NCBI GenBank assembly: GCA_035315065.1
Contig: DATFYM010000067.1
Span: forward strand, 30,498-94,497
DNA from: DATFYM01 sp035315065
Lineage (GTDB): Bacteria > Acidobacteriota > Terriglobia > UBA7540
DNA: 64,000 nt
Reading direction: 5' to 3'
The notes below the pieces were generated by a model. The model saw nothing but the letters and a program-made list of their open reading frames with translations, was not told the origin of the DNA and did no database searches. Shown here one piece after another: positions 46,761 to 56,047 of this stretch; position 1 is the stretch's first letter; each line of letters starts with the position of its first letter. Made by a program: the position numbers and the translations under genes.

Positions 46761-49604
46761 ATGGACGTTCAGGATGACATCGTAAAGGAGTTTCTCGTTG
46801 AGAGTAACGAGAACCTTGACCAGGTGGATCGTGACCTGATCAGCCTTGAGAAGGAACCTTCGTCTCGGGAGATCCTCGCTCGCATTTTCCGCGCCATCCA
46901 TACGATCAAGGGGACCACAGGCTTCCTGGGCTTTGCGAAGCTAGAGTCGGTCGCCCACGCGGGCGAGAATCTCCTCAGCCGGTTGCGCGACGGGACGCTG
47001 GCCCTCACTTCTGAAATCACCAGTGCCCTATTGGCCCTGGTGGATGCCGTGCGGGAGATGCTCTTGAGCATCGAAGCTACCGGCCAGGATGGCGATGGCG
47101 ATTACAGCAGCTTGACAGCAACCCTGAGCCGGCTGCTGGAGGCTGAGAGTAAGTCTGGAACTTCCTCCCCTCAGACCCTCGCCTCGAAACCCACGCCAGT
47201 GCCTTCGGCCCCACCCCAGACGAAAGCTCAGCCCCCGTGCGCCTCCCCCAGCGCCGTCACCTCGGAAGCGGAGTCAACTTGTCCGCCCCAACCTAAATCC
47301 AAGGCTGAGCCCGTGTCCGCTTCCACTTCAGCGCCCCTCGGGTCCTTTTTCTGTAACACCGGCCACGTTACGGAGCAGCAAGTGGCCTCGGCCCTTGAGC
47401 AACAGATGGACGGCGACCCGCGACACGTCGGGGAGATTCTCGTGGAACAGGGGTTGGTTCAGCCCGGCGAAGTACTGGAAGCGCTCCAGGCTCAGAAGGA
47501 AGCTCGTGCCTCGGTCCTCTCCAGCGGCAACATTCGCGTCGACGTCGGCCAACTCGACAAACTGATGAACCTGGTGGGCGAACTGGTGCTGGCGCGAAAC
47601 CAAATTCTCCAGTACAGCGCCAGACAGCAGGATCCGGCCTTTCTCGGTACCAGTCAGCGCCTGAACCTCATCACCACCGAGCTGCAAGAAGGGGTGATGA
47701 AGACCCGCATGCAACCCATCGACAACGTTTGGAACAGATTCCCGCGTGTCGTGCGCGACCTGGCAATGTCGTGCGGCAAGCGAGTGCGCGTGGAGATGGA
47801 GGGCAAGGAGACCGAACTCGATAAGACCATTATCGAGGCTATCAAGGACCCCCTCACCCATATCGTCCGCAACTCGGTCGACCATGGAATCGAGACGCCG
47901 GAGAAACGGATAGCGGCGGGCAAGCCTGCCGAGGGCCGGCTGTTCTTGCGCGCCTTCCATGAAGGCGGTCAGGTCAACATCGAAGTCTCCGACGACGGCG
48001 CCGGAGTCGATCTTGACCGGGTCAAGCGCAAGGCCGTCGAGCGGGGCCTCATCACTTCCGAGCAGGCCGGCCGCATGAGCGAGCGGGAGGCCCTCAACCT
48101 GCTTTTCCTGCCTGGTTTCTCCACCGCCGCCAAGGTCACCAACGTCTCCGGCCGGGGCGTCGGCATGGATGTAGTGAAAACCAACATCGAGAAGATCGGC
48201 GGGTTCGTTGATATCCAGAACAAGCCCGGGCAAGGCGCGACGCTGAAGATTAAGATTCCCCTTACCCTGGCGATCATCCCCGCGTTGGTGGTCACCGGCG
48301 CCGGCGATCGCTACGCTATCCCTCAAATCAGCCTGTTGGAATTGGTGCGACTGGAAGGTGAGGGAGTCCGCCAGGGGATCGAGAGCATCCACGGGGCCCC
48401 GGTCTACCGTCTACGTGGGAATCTCCTGCCTTTGGTCTACCTGAACCGGGAGTTGGGATTTGATGACGGGTCGGCGGACGCCCGCGGCTCTGACTTACGA
48501 ACTCTGGACTTTGAAGCGGCGATAAAAGGACACGAAGCCTGGAAAGTCAGGCTGCGGGAATTCCTTGACGGAAAAGGGAGTTTCGACGAAGAAGAGGTTG
48601 GAAGAAACGACCGGTGCCTTCTTGGGAAGTGGCTCTACTCGCCGAAGGTACAGCAGTACCGTTATTTGACCATACTGAAACAGCTTGAAAAGGCCCACAC
48701 GGAGTTCCACCAGCAGGCCAAACGGGTCATCGTTGTGAAGAGGTCCAACAATGCTGACCAAGCTGAGCGCGACTTGGCGAGCCTTGCCACAATGTCCGGC
48801 GACGTCGTTTCCCTTATTAGCGCCCTTCGGAAGACTGTGTCTGAGAACGCCGCGGTCAACATCGTGGTGCTGCAGGCCGACGACCGGCAGTTCGGCTTGG
48901 TGGTGGATGAAGTCAACGATACGGAAGAGATCGTGGTCAAGCCTCTAGGGAAGCGCCTCAAGGGCCTCTCGACCTTTGCCGGCGCCACCATCATGGGCGA
49001 TGGCAAGGTGGCGCTGATCCTGGATGTCATGGGCCTGGCCCATCGTGCCAGCGTCATCTCCGAGCTGAGGGAGCGGGGCCTGCTGGAAGACAACAAGGCG
49101 GAGGCCGCCGACGATCGTCTCGAAGAACAACAGACGCTCCTGCTATTCCAGAGTCCGGACGACGGACGCATGGCGGTCCCTCTCTCGCTGGTAACGCGAC
49201 TTGAGGAGTTCCCGTGTTCGGAGATCGAGAAAACAGGTACCCAGGAAGTGGTGCAATATCGCGGCAGCATTCTGCCGCTGATCCGCATCTCGGCTTTGCT
49301 CACCGAGCGACGCCGCAAAGCAAGGCGTGCGCCCGGTCGCCCAGCAAGCCAGGACGGCAAGGTCCAGGTGGTTGTTTACTCCGATCAGGAACGTAGCATC
49401 GGCTTGATCGTTGACCGCATCCTCGACATCGTTGAGGAGAACCTTTCCCTCCAGCAAACTTCAGCGCGCGGCGGGATCAGGGGCTCGGCGGTGATTCAGG
49501 GGCGTGTTACCGAGATCCTGGATTTGGAGAGTCTCGTCCGGACTTACGCCACCCCTCCGCCCAACAAATCTGCAAAGAGAAAGCGAGGATCCGAGAATGC
49601 CTGA
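46761..49604 (+). CDS. cheA: Chemotaxis histidine kinase CheA with internal CZB-like zinc domain and two CheW domains
   Basis: 947 aa from ATG at 46761 (GGAGGGACAGGGC upstream). Domains: Hpt, phosphorylated H47 in AIHTIKGTTGFLGF; a linker with a small helical domain (VTEQQVASALEQQMDGDPRH); dimerisation (VDVGQLDKLMNLVGELVLAR); HATPase (IVRNSVDHGIETPEKR, SDDGAGVDL, VSGRGVGMDVVKTNIEKIGG); first CheW domain, interrupted at residues ~585-690 by a segment with the CZB pattern: H591 in GHEAW, C619 in DRCLLGKWLYSP, H646 and H650 in KAHTEFH; rest of that CheW domain (IVVLQADDRQFGLVVDEVND); second CheW domain (SIGLIVDRILDIVEENLSLQ). It phosphorylates CheY and CheB on receptor signals. The zinc-type insert could make the kinase sensitive to zinc or oxidants directly. 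Confidence 0.93.
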   Translation: MDVQDDIVKEFLVESNENLDQVDRDLISLEKEPSSREILARIFRAIHTIKGTTGFLGFAKLESVAHAGENLLSRLRDGTLALTSEITSALLALVDAVREMLLSIEATGQDGDGDYSSLTATLSRLLEAESKSGTSSPQTLASKPTPVPSAPPQTKAQPPCASPSAVTSEAESTCPPQPKSKAEPVSASTSAPLGSFFCNTGHVTEQQVASALEQQMDGDPRHVGEILVEQGLVQPGEVLEALQAQKEARASVLSSGNIRVDVGQLDKLMNLVGELVLARNQILQYSARQQDPAFLGTSQRLNLITTELQEGVMKTRMQPIDNVWNRFPRVVRDLAMSCGKRVRVEMEGKETELDKTIIEAIKDPLTHIVRNSVDHGIETPEKRIAAGKPAEGRLFLRAFHEGGQVNIEVSDDGAGVDLDRVKRKAVERGLITSEQAGRMSEREALNLLFLPGFSTAAKVTNVSGRGVGMDVVKTNIEKIGGFVDIQNKPGQGATLKIKIPLTLAIIPALVVTGAGDRYAIPQISLLELVRLEGEGVRQGIESIHGAPVYRLRGNLLPLVYLNRELGFDDGSADARGSDLRTLDFEAAIKGHEAWKVRLREFLDGKGSFDEEEVGRNDRCLLGKWLYSPKVQQYRYLTILKQLEKAHTEFHQQAKRVIVVKRSNNADQAERDLASLATMSGDVVSLISALRKTVSENAAVNIVVLQADDRQFGLVVDEVNDTEEIVVKPLGKRLKGLSTFAGATIMGDGKVALILDVMGLAHRASVISELRERGLLEDNKAEAADDRLEEQQTLLLFQSPDDGRMAVPLSLVTRLEEFPCSEIEKTGTQEVVQYRGSILPLIRISALLTERRRKARRAPGRPASQDGKVQVVVYSDQERSIGLIVDRILDIVEENLSLQQTSARGGIRGSAVIQGRVTEILDLESLVRTYATPPPNKSAKRKRGSENA

Positions 49605-50040
49605 GAGACAGCAGTTTTCCACCTTTCTTGTGGATGGCCTCTTCTTTGGGGTCGAAGTGGAAAAAGTCCAGGAAGTACTCCGTTATCAGCAGATGACGCG
49701 AGTACCGCTCGCTTCGCCGGTGGTGCGTGGTTTGATCAACTTGCGCGGCCAGATTGTGACCGCTCTCGACCTGCGGCGGCGACTGGACTTGAGCGAACGT
49801 CCCGACGGACAGGTTCCCATGAACGTGGTCATCCGCACCGATGACGGCGGAGTCAGCCTGCTGGTGGATGAGATCGGCGACGTGGTGGAGGTCGACGAGA
49901 GCACCTTCGAACGCCCGCCGGACACCCTGAAGAGCAGCGCTCGAGCCGTGATTCGCGGCGTTCACAAACTAAATGGTCGATTGATGCATGTGCTCGATAC
50001 CGAAAAAGTTGTGAATCAGGACTCGGAAGGCAAGCGCTGA
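49597..50040 (+). CDS. cheW: Chemotaxis coupling protein CheW
   Basis: 147 aa; ATG overlaps the cheA stop by 8 bp, so translation is coupled. CheW links receptors to CheA. Typical: FLVDGLFFGVEVEKVQEVLR, ASPVVRGLINLRGQIVTALD and SLLVDEIGDVVEVDESTFER. Length matches the family. Its 3' end (GVHKLNGRLMHVLDTEKVVN) is the source of the two degenerate copies found before the second and third receptors. Confidence 0.95.
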   Translation: MPERQQFSTFLVDGLFFGVEVEKVQEVLRYQQMTRVPLASPVVRGLINLRGQIVTALDLRRRLDLSERPDGQVPMNVVIRTDDGGVSLLVDEIGDVVEVDESTFERPPDTLKSSARAVIRGVHKLNGRLMHVLDTEKVVNQDSEGKR

Positions 50041-50107
50041 GCTCATACGGCCCTGATCGGCATCAGGGGAACCGTGGAAGAGAATCAAAGCGAAAGGAAC
50101 CATAGCA

Positions 50108-51832
50108 ATGCTTAAGAATCTCAAGCTGACACCAAGGATTGCGGGATCGATTGCGCTGACGCTTTTGATCACGTCCATCGTCGGGTTTTTTATCACCCGG
50201 AGGCAGATTAATTCGCAGGCCGAAGATGCGTTCGTAGACAAGCTTCGGAAGACCGACGGGATGGCCGACCGCTTGCGCACCTATTTTTCTGCCAACGCAG
50301 ACGTCTATCTACCCAATCACCAGTTCAAGGACCTTAAGCAGGTGCCCGTTGTCGTCGCCTGGAGTGTCGCCCGGGATTACGCGGACTCCCAGGGCATGCA
50401 ATTCTCAACTCCAAGTTTGCAGCCCCGGAACCCCAAGAACGCACCGGACGCCTTTGAGAGAGAAGCCCTCCTGGCCTTCTCTGGCGATCGGAGTTTGAAG
50501 GAGTTCTTCCGGCACGACGTTGTGAATGGGCAGGAAGTGCTCAGGTATGCGCAGCCCGTTCGGCTGACGGCTGACTGCCTCTTGTGCCATGGCGAACCCG
50601 CAGGCGAAAAGGATCCCTTCGGCTACGCAAAGGACGGAATGAAGGTCGGCGATCTGCGCGGGGCCTTTGTCGTGACCGCGCCCCTGACCTCAGTACAGGC
50701 GGCGTCCGCTGCGAACAGTCTCACCCTTCTGCTCATCAGCGGAGTGACGCTGTTGGCGGCCGTCGTGGTGGTGTTTATCGTGGTCACCTCGGTTACTAAA
50801 CCTCTCCAGGCCGTGGTAGGCCGTCTTAAGGACATTGCCCAAGGCGAGGGCGATTTAACCCAACGTCTTGACCAGGATCGAGACGACGAAATCGGCGAGC
50901 TCGCCCGCTGGTTCAACACTTTTGTGGGAAAACTGGAAGGCATCATCGCGCAAGTGGCGGGCAACACCCTGGGAGTTGGGAGTGCGTCCGAGGAACTCAC
51001 GGCCGTAAGCCAGCAGATGAGCGCAAACGCCGAGGAGACTTCGGCGCAGGCGAATGTGGTCTCCGCTGCCTCCGAGCAGGTCACGAGGCACCTGGAGACC
51101 GTGGCCACCGCCACCGAAGAGATGACGGCCAGCATCAAGGAGATCGCCAAGAACGCCCAAGAGGCCGCCAGGGTGGCCAACTCTGCCGTCACGACGGCCG
51201 AGAGAACCAATGCGACGGTCAGCAAGCTCGGGCAGTCGAGCGCCGAGATAGGCCAAGTGATCAAAGTCATTACCTCCATCGCTCAGCAGACCAACCTCCT
51301 GGCTCTTAATGCCACCATCGAGGCGGCACGGGCCGGCGAGGCCGGCAAGGGCTTTGCCGTGGTGGCTAACGAAGTGAAGGAACTCGCCAAAGAGACGGCC
51401 AAGGCTACCGAAGATATCAGCCAGAAGATCGAAACGATCCAAGGGGATACCAAGGGGGCGGTAGAAGCTATCGGCCAGATCAGCGGCGTTATCACCCAGA
51501 TCAACGACATCGCCAACACTATCGCCAGCGCCGTCGAAGAACAGACGGCCACCACCAACGAGATCGCTCGCAACGTTTCTGAGGCGGCGCAGGGAGGGAA
51601 ACAGGTTACCGATAATGTTGCCTCCGTCGCGACCGCGGCCAAGAGTACCACAGAGGGAGCCAGTAGTACCCAGATGGCGGCTGCCGAGTTGTCGCGCATG
51701 GCGGGCGAGTTGCAGCAGTTGGTAAGCCAGTTCAAGTTCAACCAGGCCGGCGAGACGCAAGAGTCTTACGCCGGAGCGGCCGCAACGGGGACTGCGGTCG
51801 GCGTCCAGCGCCGCCAGTCACGGGCGGCTTGA
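50108..51832 (+). CDS. Methyl-accepting chemotaxis protein with c-type heme (DUF3365/Tll0287-like) sensor
   Basis: 574 aa. Membrane helix 1 (IALTLLITSIVGFFITRRQI), periplasmic domain ~35-195 with VYLPNHQFKDLKQVPVV, FRHDVVNGQEVLRYAQPVRL and the heme c motif C157-L-L-C160-H161 in TADCLLCHGEPAGEKDPFGY; helix 2 (LTLLLISGVTLLAAVVVVFI), HAMP, and the cytoplasmic hairpin with the tip EIGQVIKVITSIAQQTNLLA-LNATIEAARAGEAGKGFAVV. The sensor fold is that of DUF3365 heme proteins, which suit redox, oxygen or NO sensing. No C-terminal CheR-binding pentapeptide; it ends RRQSRAA. It follows cheW by 67 bp. Confidence 0.92.
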   Translation: MLKNLKLTPRIAGSIALTLLITSIVGFFITRRQINSQAEDAFVDKLRKTDGMADRLRTYFSANADVYLPNHQFKDLKQVPVVVAWSVARDYADSQGMQFSTPSLQPRNPKNAPDAFEREALLAFSGDRSLKEFFRHDVVNGQEVLRYAQPVRLTADCLLCHGEPAGEKDPFGYAKDGMKVGDLRGAFVVTAPLTSVQAASAANSLTLLLISGVTLLAAVVVVFIVVTSVTKPLQAVVGRLKDIAQGEGDLTQRLDQDRDDEIGELARWFNTFVGKLEGIIAQVAGNTLGVGSASEELTAVSQQMSANAEETSAQANVVSAASEQVTRHLETVATATEEMTASIKEIAKNAQEAARVANSAVTTAERTNATVSKLGQSSAEIGQVIKVITSIAQQTNLLALNATIEAARAGEAGKGFAVVANEVKELAKETAKATEDISQKIETIQGDTKGAVEAIGQISGVITQINDIANTIASAVEEQTATTNEIARNVSEAAQGGKQVTDNVASVATAAKSTTEGASSTQMAAAELSRMAGELQQLVSQFKFNQAGETQESYAGAAATGTAVGVQRRQSRAA

Positions 51833-51847
51833 GAGAGCTAATCCGGA

Positions 51848-51919
51848 GGTCGCGGCATGCACAAAGCCTCCGATCGCCTGATGCACGTCTTGGGTACCGA
51901 CTGGGTTGTGAACCACTAA
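51848..51919 (+). pseudogene. Degenerate copy of the cheW 3' end (first)
   Basis: 24 codons reading GRGMHKASDRLMHVLGTDWV-VNH then TAA, against RGVHKLNGRLMHVLDTEKVVN of cheW. It starts 16 bp after the stop of the first receptor gene. It has no role of its own, but shows that the receptor was duplicated together with the cheW tail. Confidence 0.85.
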
Positions 51920-52062
51920 GTTCGTGAACGGTGAGCTTTTATGAACGCTATCTGCGCCCTTTGCTGATCACTGTTTGATTGCGTGCAGCCGGTTCCACAC
52001 GACGCCGGCGCCACCGGTGTTCGCGTTCCAGGATCGCTGCTCAAAACGTAAGGAGAGGAAAC

Positions 52063-53316
52063 ATGCTGAACAACATGAAACTGGGAACTAAACTGATTGG
52101 CGGTTTTCTGGCGGTCGCAGCGATTGTGGCGATCATCGGCATCACGGCAATCTCCAATCTGAAAGAAGCCCGGCACGGCGTCGGGGAGGAAAACGCCAGC
52201 CAAACCATTACCGTGATCGTAGTGCTGATGCTGGCGGGCATTGTCATTGCAATCGGCGTCGGATTGTCGCTGGCGAAGTCCATTACCGGAGGCGCGACCC
52301 AGGTAGTTCACGCTCTCGACGCCGTAGCTGCCGGGGACCTGACACAGCGGCTGAGGATGCTTGGCAACGACGAAATCAGCCAAATGGCGCATGCACTGAA
52401 TCGCACCCTGGACAAGATCAGCGAAACGATGGGATCAATCGGCCAGGACTCGCAGGCTCTAGCCAACTCATCCGAGGAACTCACGGCCGTCAGCCAGCAG
52501 ATGAGCTCCAACGCGGAAGAGACCTCCGCCCAGGCCGGCGTGGTCTCCGCCGCCGCCGAGCAGGTCACCAAGAACCTGGAGACCGTGGCCACCGCCACGG
52601 AAGAGATGACCGCCAGCATCAAGGAGATCGCCAAGAATGCCCAAGACGCCTCCAGGGTGGCCAACTCCGCCGTCAAGACGGCCGAGAACACCAATGCGAC
52701 GGTCGCCAAGCTCGGGCAGTCGAGCGCCGAGATAGGCCAAGTGATCAAAGTCATTACCTCCATCGCTCAGCAGACCAACCTCCTGGCTCTCAATGCCACT
52801 ATTGAGGCGGCACGGGCCGGAGAGGCGGGGAAGGGCTTTGCCGTGGTGGCTAACGAGGTGAAGGAACTGGCCAAAGAGACGGCCAAGGCTACCGAAGATA
52901 TCAGCCAGAAGATCGAAGCGATCCAAGGGGATACCAAGGGGGCGGTGGAAGCAATTGCCCAGATCAGCCAAGTGATCACCCAGATCAACGACATTTCCAA
53001 TACCATTGCCAGCGCCGTCGAAGAACAGACGGCGACCACCAACGAGATTGCACGCAATGTGGCCGAGGCGGCGCAAGGAGGGAAGCAGGTAGCGGAAAAC
53101 GTCGCCTCCGTCGCCTCCGCGGCCAAGAGTACCACCGAAGGGGCCGGCAACACTCAGACGGCAGCCGCCGAGTTGGCACGTATGGCGGGCGACCTGCAGG
53201 CCCTCGTCGGGCAATTCCAATACGACGGGGCGGGCGCCTCGCAAGGGTCTTACGCCGGAGCAGGTGGGCCGGGCGTTCCGGTCGGCGGGCCGCGCCGACA
53301 GTCACGGGCTGCTTGA
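52063..53316 (+). CDS. Methyl-accepting chemotaxis protein with minimal periplasmic loop
   Basis: 417 aa from ATG at 52063 with GGAG 9 bp upstream. Two membrane helices (LIGGFLAVAAIVAIIGITAI and ITVIVVLMLAGIVIAIGVGL) are separated by only about 20 residues (SNLKEARHGVGEENASQT), so there is no room for a ligand-binding domain. HAMP (HALDAVAAGDLTQRLRMLGN) and the signalling hairpin follow, almost identical to the neighbouring receptors. It may sense through its membrane part or HAMP, or report on neighbours in mixed arrays. It ends GGPRRQSRAA, like the first receptor. Confidence 0.92.
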   Translation: MLNNMKLGTKLIGGFLAVAAIVAIIGITAISNLKEARHGVGEENASQTITVIVVLMLAGIVIAIGVGLSLAKSITGGATQVVHALDAVAAGDLTQRLRMLGNDEISQMAHALNRTLDKISETMGSIGQDSQALANSSEELTAVSQQMSSNAEETSAQAGVVSAAAEQVTKNLETVATATEEMTASIKEIAKNAQDASRVANSAVKTAENTNATVAKLGQSSAEIGQVIKVITSIAQQTNLLALNATIEAARAGEAGKGFAVVANEVKELAKETAKATEDISQKIEAIQGDTKGAVEAIAQISQVITQINDISNTIASAVEEQTATTNEIARNVAEAAQGGKQVAENVASVASAAKSTTEGAGNTQTAAAELARMAGDLQALVGQFQYDGAGASQGSYAGAGGPGVPVGGPRRQSRAA

Positions 53317-53331
53317 GAGATCGAATCCCGC

Positions 53332-53376
53332 GGTCGCGGCATGCACAAACTCAACGATTGCCTGATGCGCCGCCAC
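53332..53376 (+). pseudogene. Degenerate copy of the cheW 3' end (second)
   Basis: Reads GRGMHKLNDCLMRRH, matching RGVHKLNGRLMH of cheW and the first remnant; sequence then diverges. It starts 16 bp after the second receptor's stop, the same spacing as the first remnant. Confidence 0.8.
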
Positions 53377-53401
53377 GGCGAGCAAACTCGAGGAGGACGG
53401 C

Positions 53402-55054
53402 ATGTTCCGGACGGCGAAGCTGGGGGCCAGACTGATAGGCGGATTCGTGCTGAGCGCGTGCGTCTCAGCAGGGATCGGGCTCATCGGCATCGTGAATCTG
53501 CGGCACATCGCGGAAGAAGACACGAAACTCTTCGAGGCCCAAACCGTGCCGCTGACCCGAGTGGCGGACATAGCGGCCGCGTTCCAGTGGCTCCGGCAGA
53601 ACATGAGAGACTTGGCCCTGGCCCGGAGCAATGAGGAAGTAGACCGGATCGCTGACCAGATCTCTGTTCTCTACGATCAGATCAACACGAAATCGGAGGA
53701 GTACGGGAAGCTAATCGCCGATCCTGAAATCCGCCAGGCTTTTGAGGAGTTCAGGGCAGCAGGGCGGGCCTACGGTGAGCAATTGAAGCAAATGGAGGAC
53801 CTTGGCCGGGCTAAGAAGTATGAAGAGGTCGTGGCCGTCATGAGAGGTGATGCTGTGAAAGCAGCGGCCGACGAGGAGACAGCCATCGATAAAATGAGGG
53901 AGTTGACGCTTGCAATGGGCAAGAGAACCAACGAGGGGAATATTTCGCGGGCAGCCACGGCCATCATCATGACCGTAACCGCCGTCCTGATCGGGTTGGT
54001 GCTGGCCATCGGGGCAGGCTGGCAGCTTACGAGATCCGTCACGCGCCCCGTTAACAACGTCGTCAGGATCCTCGACGCCGTAGCGGAGGGCGATTTGACT
54101 CAGAGGATTGAGGTCAGCTCGCACGATGAACTCGGCGAGATGGGTGAGACGCTCAACCGCACTCTGGAAAAGATGAGCGGCGCTATGCAAAGCATCGGTC
54201 AAAACTCTCTGACACTGGCCGGTTCCTCCGAGGAACTCACGGCCGTGAGCCAGCAGATGAGCTCCAACGCCGAAGAGACTTCCGCCCAGTCCAGCGTGGT
54301 CTCCGCTGCCGCCGAACAAGTCACCAAAAGCCTGGAGACTGTGGCCACGGCCACCGGAGAGATGACCTCCAGCATCATGGAGATCGCCAAAAACGCCCAA
54401 GAGGCCGCCAGGGTGGCCAACTCCGCCGTCCAAACGGCTGAGACCACCAATGCGACGGTCACCAAACTCGGGCAGGCCAGCAGCGAAATCGGTCAGGTCA
54501 TCAAAGTGATCACCTCCATCGCCCAGCAGACCAACCTCCTCGCTTTGAACGCCACCATCGAAGCGGCGCGCGCCGGCGAGGCGGGCAAGGGCTTTGCGGT
54601 AGTGGCCAACGAAGTGAAGGAATTGGCCAAAGAAACGGCCAAAGCCACCGAGGACATCACCCGTAAGATTGAAGGCATTCAGGGTGATACCAAGGGGGCA
54701 GTGGAGGCTATTGCTGAGATCAGCCGAGTGATCACCCAGATCAACGATATCGCCAACACCATCGCCAGCGCGGTGGAAGAACAGACCGCCACCACCAACG
54801 AGATCGCTCGCAACGTGGCGGAGGCGGCGCAGGGAGGGAAGCAGGTGGCGGAGAACGTCGCCTCCGTCGCTACCGTGGCCAGGAATACCTCCGAGGGGGC
54901 CGGCAATACGCAGACGGCGGCCGCCGAGTTGTCGCGCATGGCGGACGAACTGCGGACTCTCGTCGGACAGTTCAAATACGACGGGGCCGGAACAAGTCAG
55001 GGTCCCCGGCCCCAGCGACCTCGCCAAGCTGCCTGGGGCCCGAAGGCGGCGTAG
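53402..55054 (+). CDS. Methyl-accepting chemotaxis protein with 4-helix-bundle sensor
   Basis: 550 aa, GAGGAGG before the ATG. Helix 1 (LIGGFVLSACVSAGIGLIGI), then a ~170-residue periplasmic domain of the 4HB_MCP type (FEAQTVPLTRVADIAAAFQW, AGRAYGEQLKQMEDLGRAKK), helix 2 (AIIMTVTAVLIGLVLAIGAG), HAMP (RILDAVAEGDLTQRIEV) and the conserved signalling hairpin. The C-terminus differs from its two siblings (RPQRPRQAAWGPKAA). A terminator lies ~190 bp downstream, closing the unit that starts with cheA. Ligand unknown. Confidence 0.92.
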   Translation: MFRTAKLGARLIGGFVLSACVSAGIGLIGIVNLRHIAEEDTKLFEAQTVPLTRVADIAAAFQWLRQNMRDLALARSNEEVDRIADQISVLYDQINTKSEEYGKLIADPEIRQAFEEFRAAGRAYGEQLKQMEDLGRAKKYEEVVAVMRGDAVKAAADEETAIDKMRELTLAMGKRTNEGNISRAATAIIMTVTAVLIGLVLAIGAGWQLTRSVTRPVNNVVRILDAVAEGDLTQRIEVSSHDELGEMGETLNRTLEKMSGAMQSIGQNSLTLAGSSEELTAVSQQMSSNAEETSAQSSVVSAAAEQVTKSLETVATATGEMTSSIMEIAKNAQEAARVANSAVQTAETTNATVTKLGQASSEIGQVIKVITSIAQQTNLLALNATIEAARAGEAGKGFAVVANEVKELAKETAKATEDITRKIEGIQGDTKGAVEAIAEISRVITQINDIANTIASAVEEQTATTNEIARNVAEAAQGGKQVAENVASVATVARNTSEGAGNTQTAAAELSRMADELRTLVGQFKYDGAGTSQGPRPQRPRQAAWGPKAA

Positions 55055-55244
55055 CTTTTTCGCAAGCAGTGCTCTCCATAAGGACATCGGCCAGGGCCTG
55101 GACCTGTACACGACCTACTCGCTGCGGCCATGGCTCACCCTGGGCACATTCCGGCGGTGACGCGAGGCAAGGTGGTTGTCGCTTCAAGGCTCCGCGAACC
55201 GCTCCAGCCCATGGCTCGGGAGGCTTTGTGACTGGTGATGAATC

Positions 55245-55279
55245 GCGGGGGGGCGGCAAATTGGCCCCCGCCCTTTTTG
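55245..55279 (+). terminator. Likely rho-independent terminator after the receptor genes
   Basis: GCGGGGG ... CCCCCGC with a ~13-nt loop (GGCGGCAAATTGG), followed by CCTTTTTGC. The T run is short (five). Confidence 0.65.
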
Positions 55280-55379
55280 CTTGATTCTACTCCCTGGTCA
55301 ATGCTATCCTTTTGTTATATAAAAATGTAAGCATCTAATGCAGGATTAATATCATCAGGTTTAAGGAGGATCGCCTGAG

Positions 55380-55835
55380 TCAGTGGTAGATCCGGTCAAC
55401 AGAGTAAGGGGAGCGTTTAAGGGTCGCGACCTGGAGAAGGCGGGAACGAAGCCACCGCTGGGGTCAGAACGCACCACGCGGAAGAGCAGAAGGCGGTGGC
55501 CGGCACGGCAAGCTGACTGGCTGACGGTGAAAGCTGAGAGCTTCTTGAAAAACGAAGCCACCGATTTGCTTGAAAATAAAGGACCGCGACTCGGAGAAGT
55601 GAGGAACGAAGCCACCGTTCGGAATCGAATTCTGACTGGTGAATACCAGCTATCAGCACTCGGCTATCAGCGATCAGCATGAACCGGACTTCTCCTGCTG
55701 AGAGCCGATGGCTGAAAGCTGAGAGCTTTTCTGAAAGACGAAGCCACCGATTTGATTGAAAATAAAGGACCGCGGCATGGAGAAGTGAGGAACGAAGCCA
55801 CCGTGTTTTTCTTTGGAAAGGAAAGACACGACGGC
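55380..55835. repeat. Repeat block: two GAAGCCACC units with GCTATCAGCACTCGG words
   Basis: Unit 1 (about 55549-55635): AACGAAGCCACCGATTTGCT ... GAAGTGAGGAACGAAGCCAC. Unit 2 (about 55736-55805): the same with ATTGAAAATAAAGGACCGCG. Between them are CAGCTATCAGCACTCGGCTA and GGACTTCTCCTGCTGAGAGC. An inverse copy of this set lies at 18318-18645, some 37 kb away. It fills part of a 1.2 kb gene-free gap (55055-56259). Confidence 0.85.
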
Positions 55836-55975
55836 TGGTAACGATTGCCGATTTTGATGCGACGAATATGGACAACTGCGAGGTTCCCATGCCAACACCT
55901 CCTTTTGAAACAGGCGATCAGCAACAGACGCAGCGGTCACAACGGGCAGGCAACTTGAGGGGACAGATCATCATT

Positions 55976-56047
55976 TTCAACGGACCGAACCCAAATTGTA
56001 TTGATATCAATAGACATCTTGGGTTGGGTTTCTGGTACGAACCCAAT
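55976..56047. repeat. GGGTTCGGTCC-bounded dispersed element, copy 2 (inverse)
   Basis: GGACCGAACCCAAATTGTAT ... CATCTTGGGTTGGGTTTCTG, then GGTACGAACCCA. Reverse complement of the element at 20284-20366, with the same direct repeats at its ends. Confidence 0.75.
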
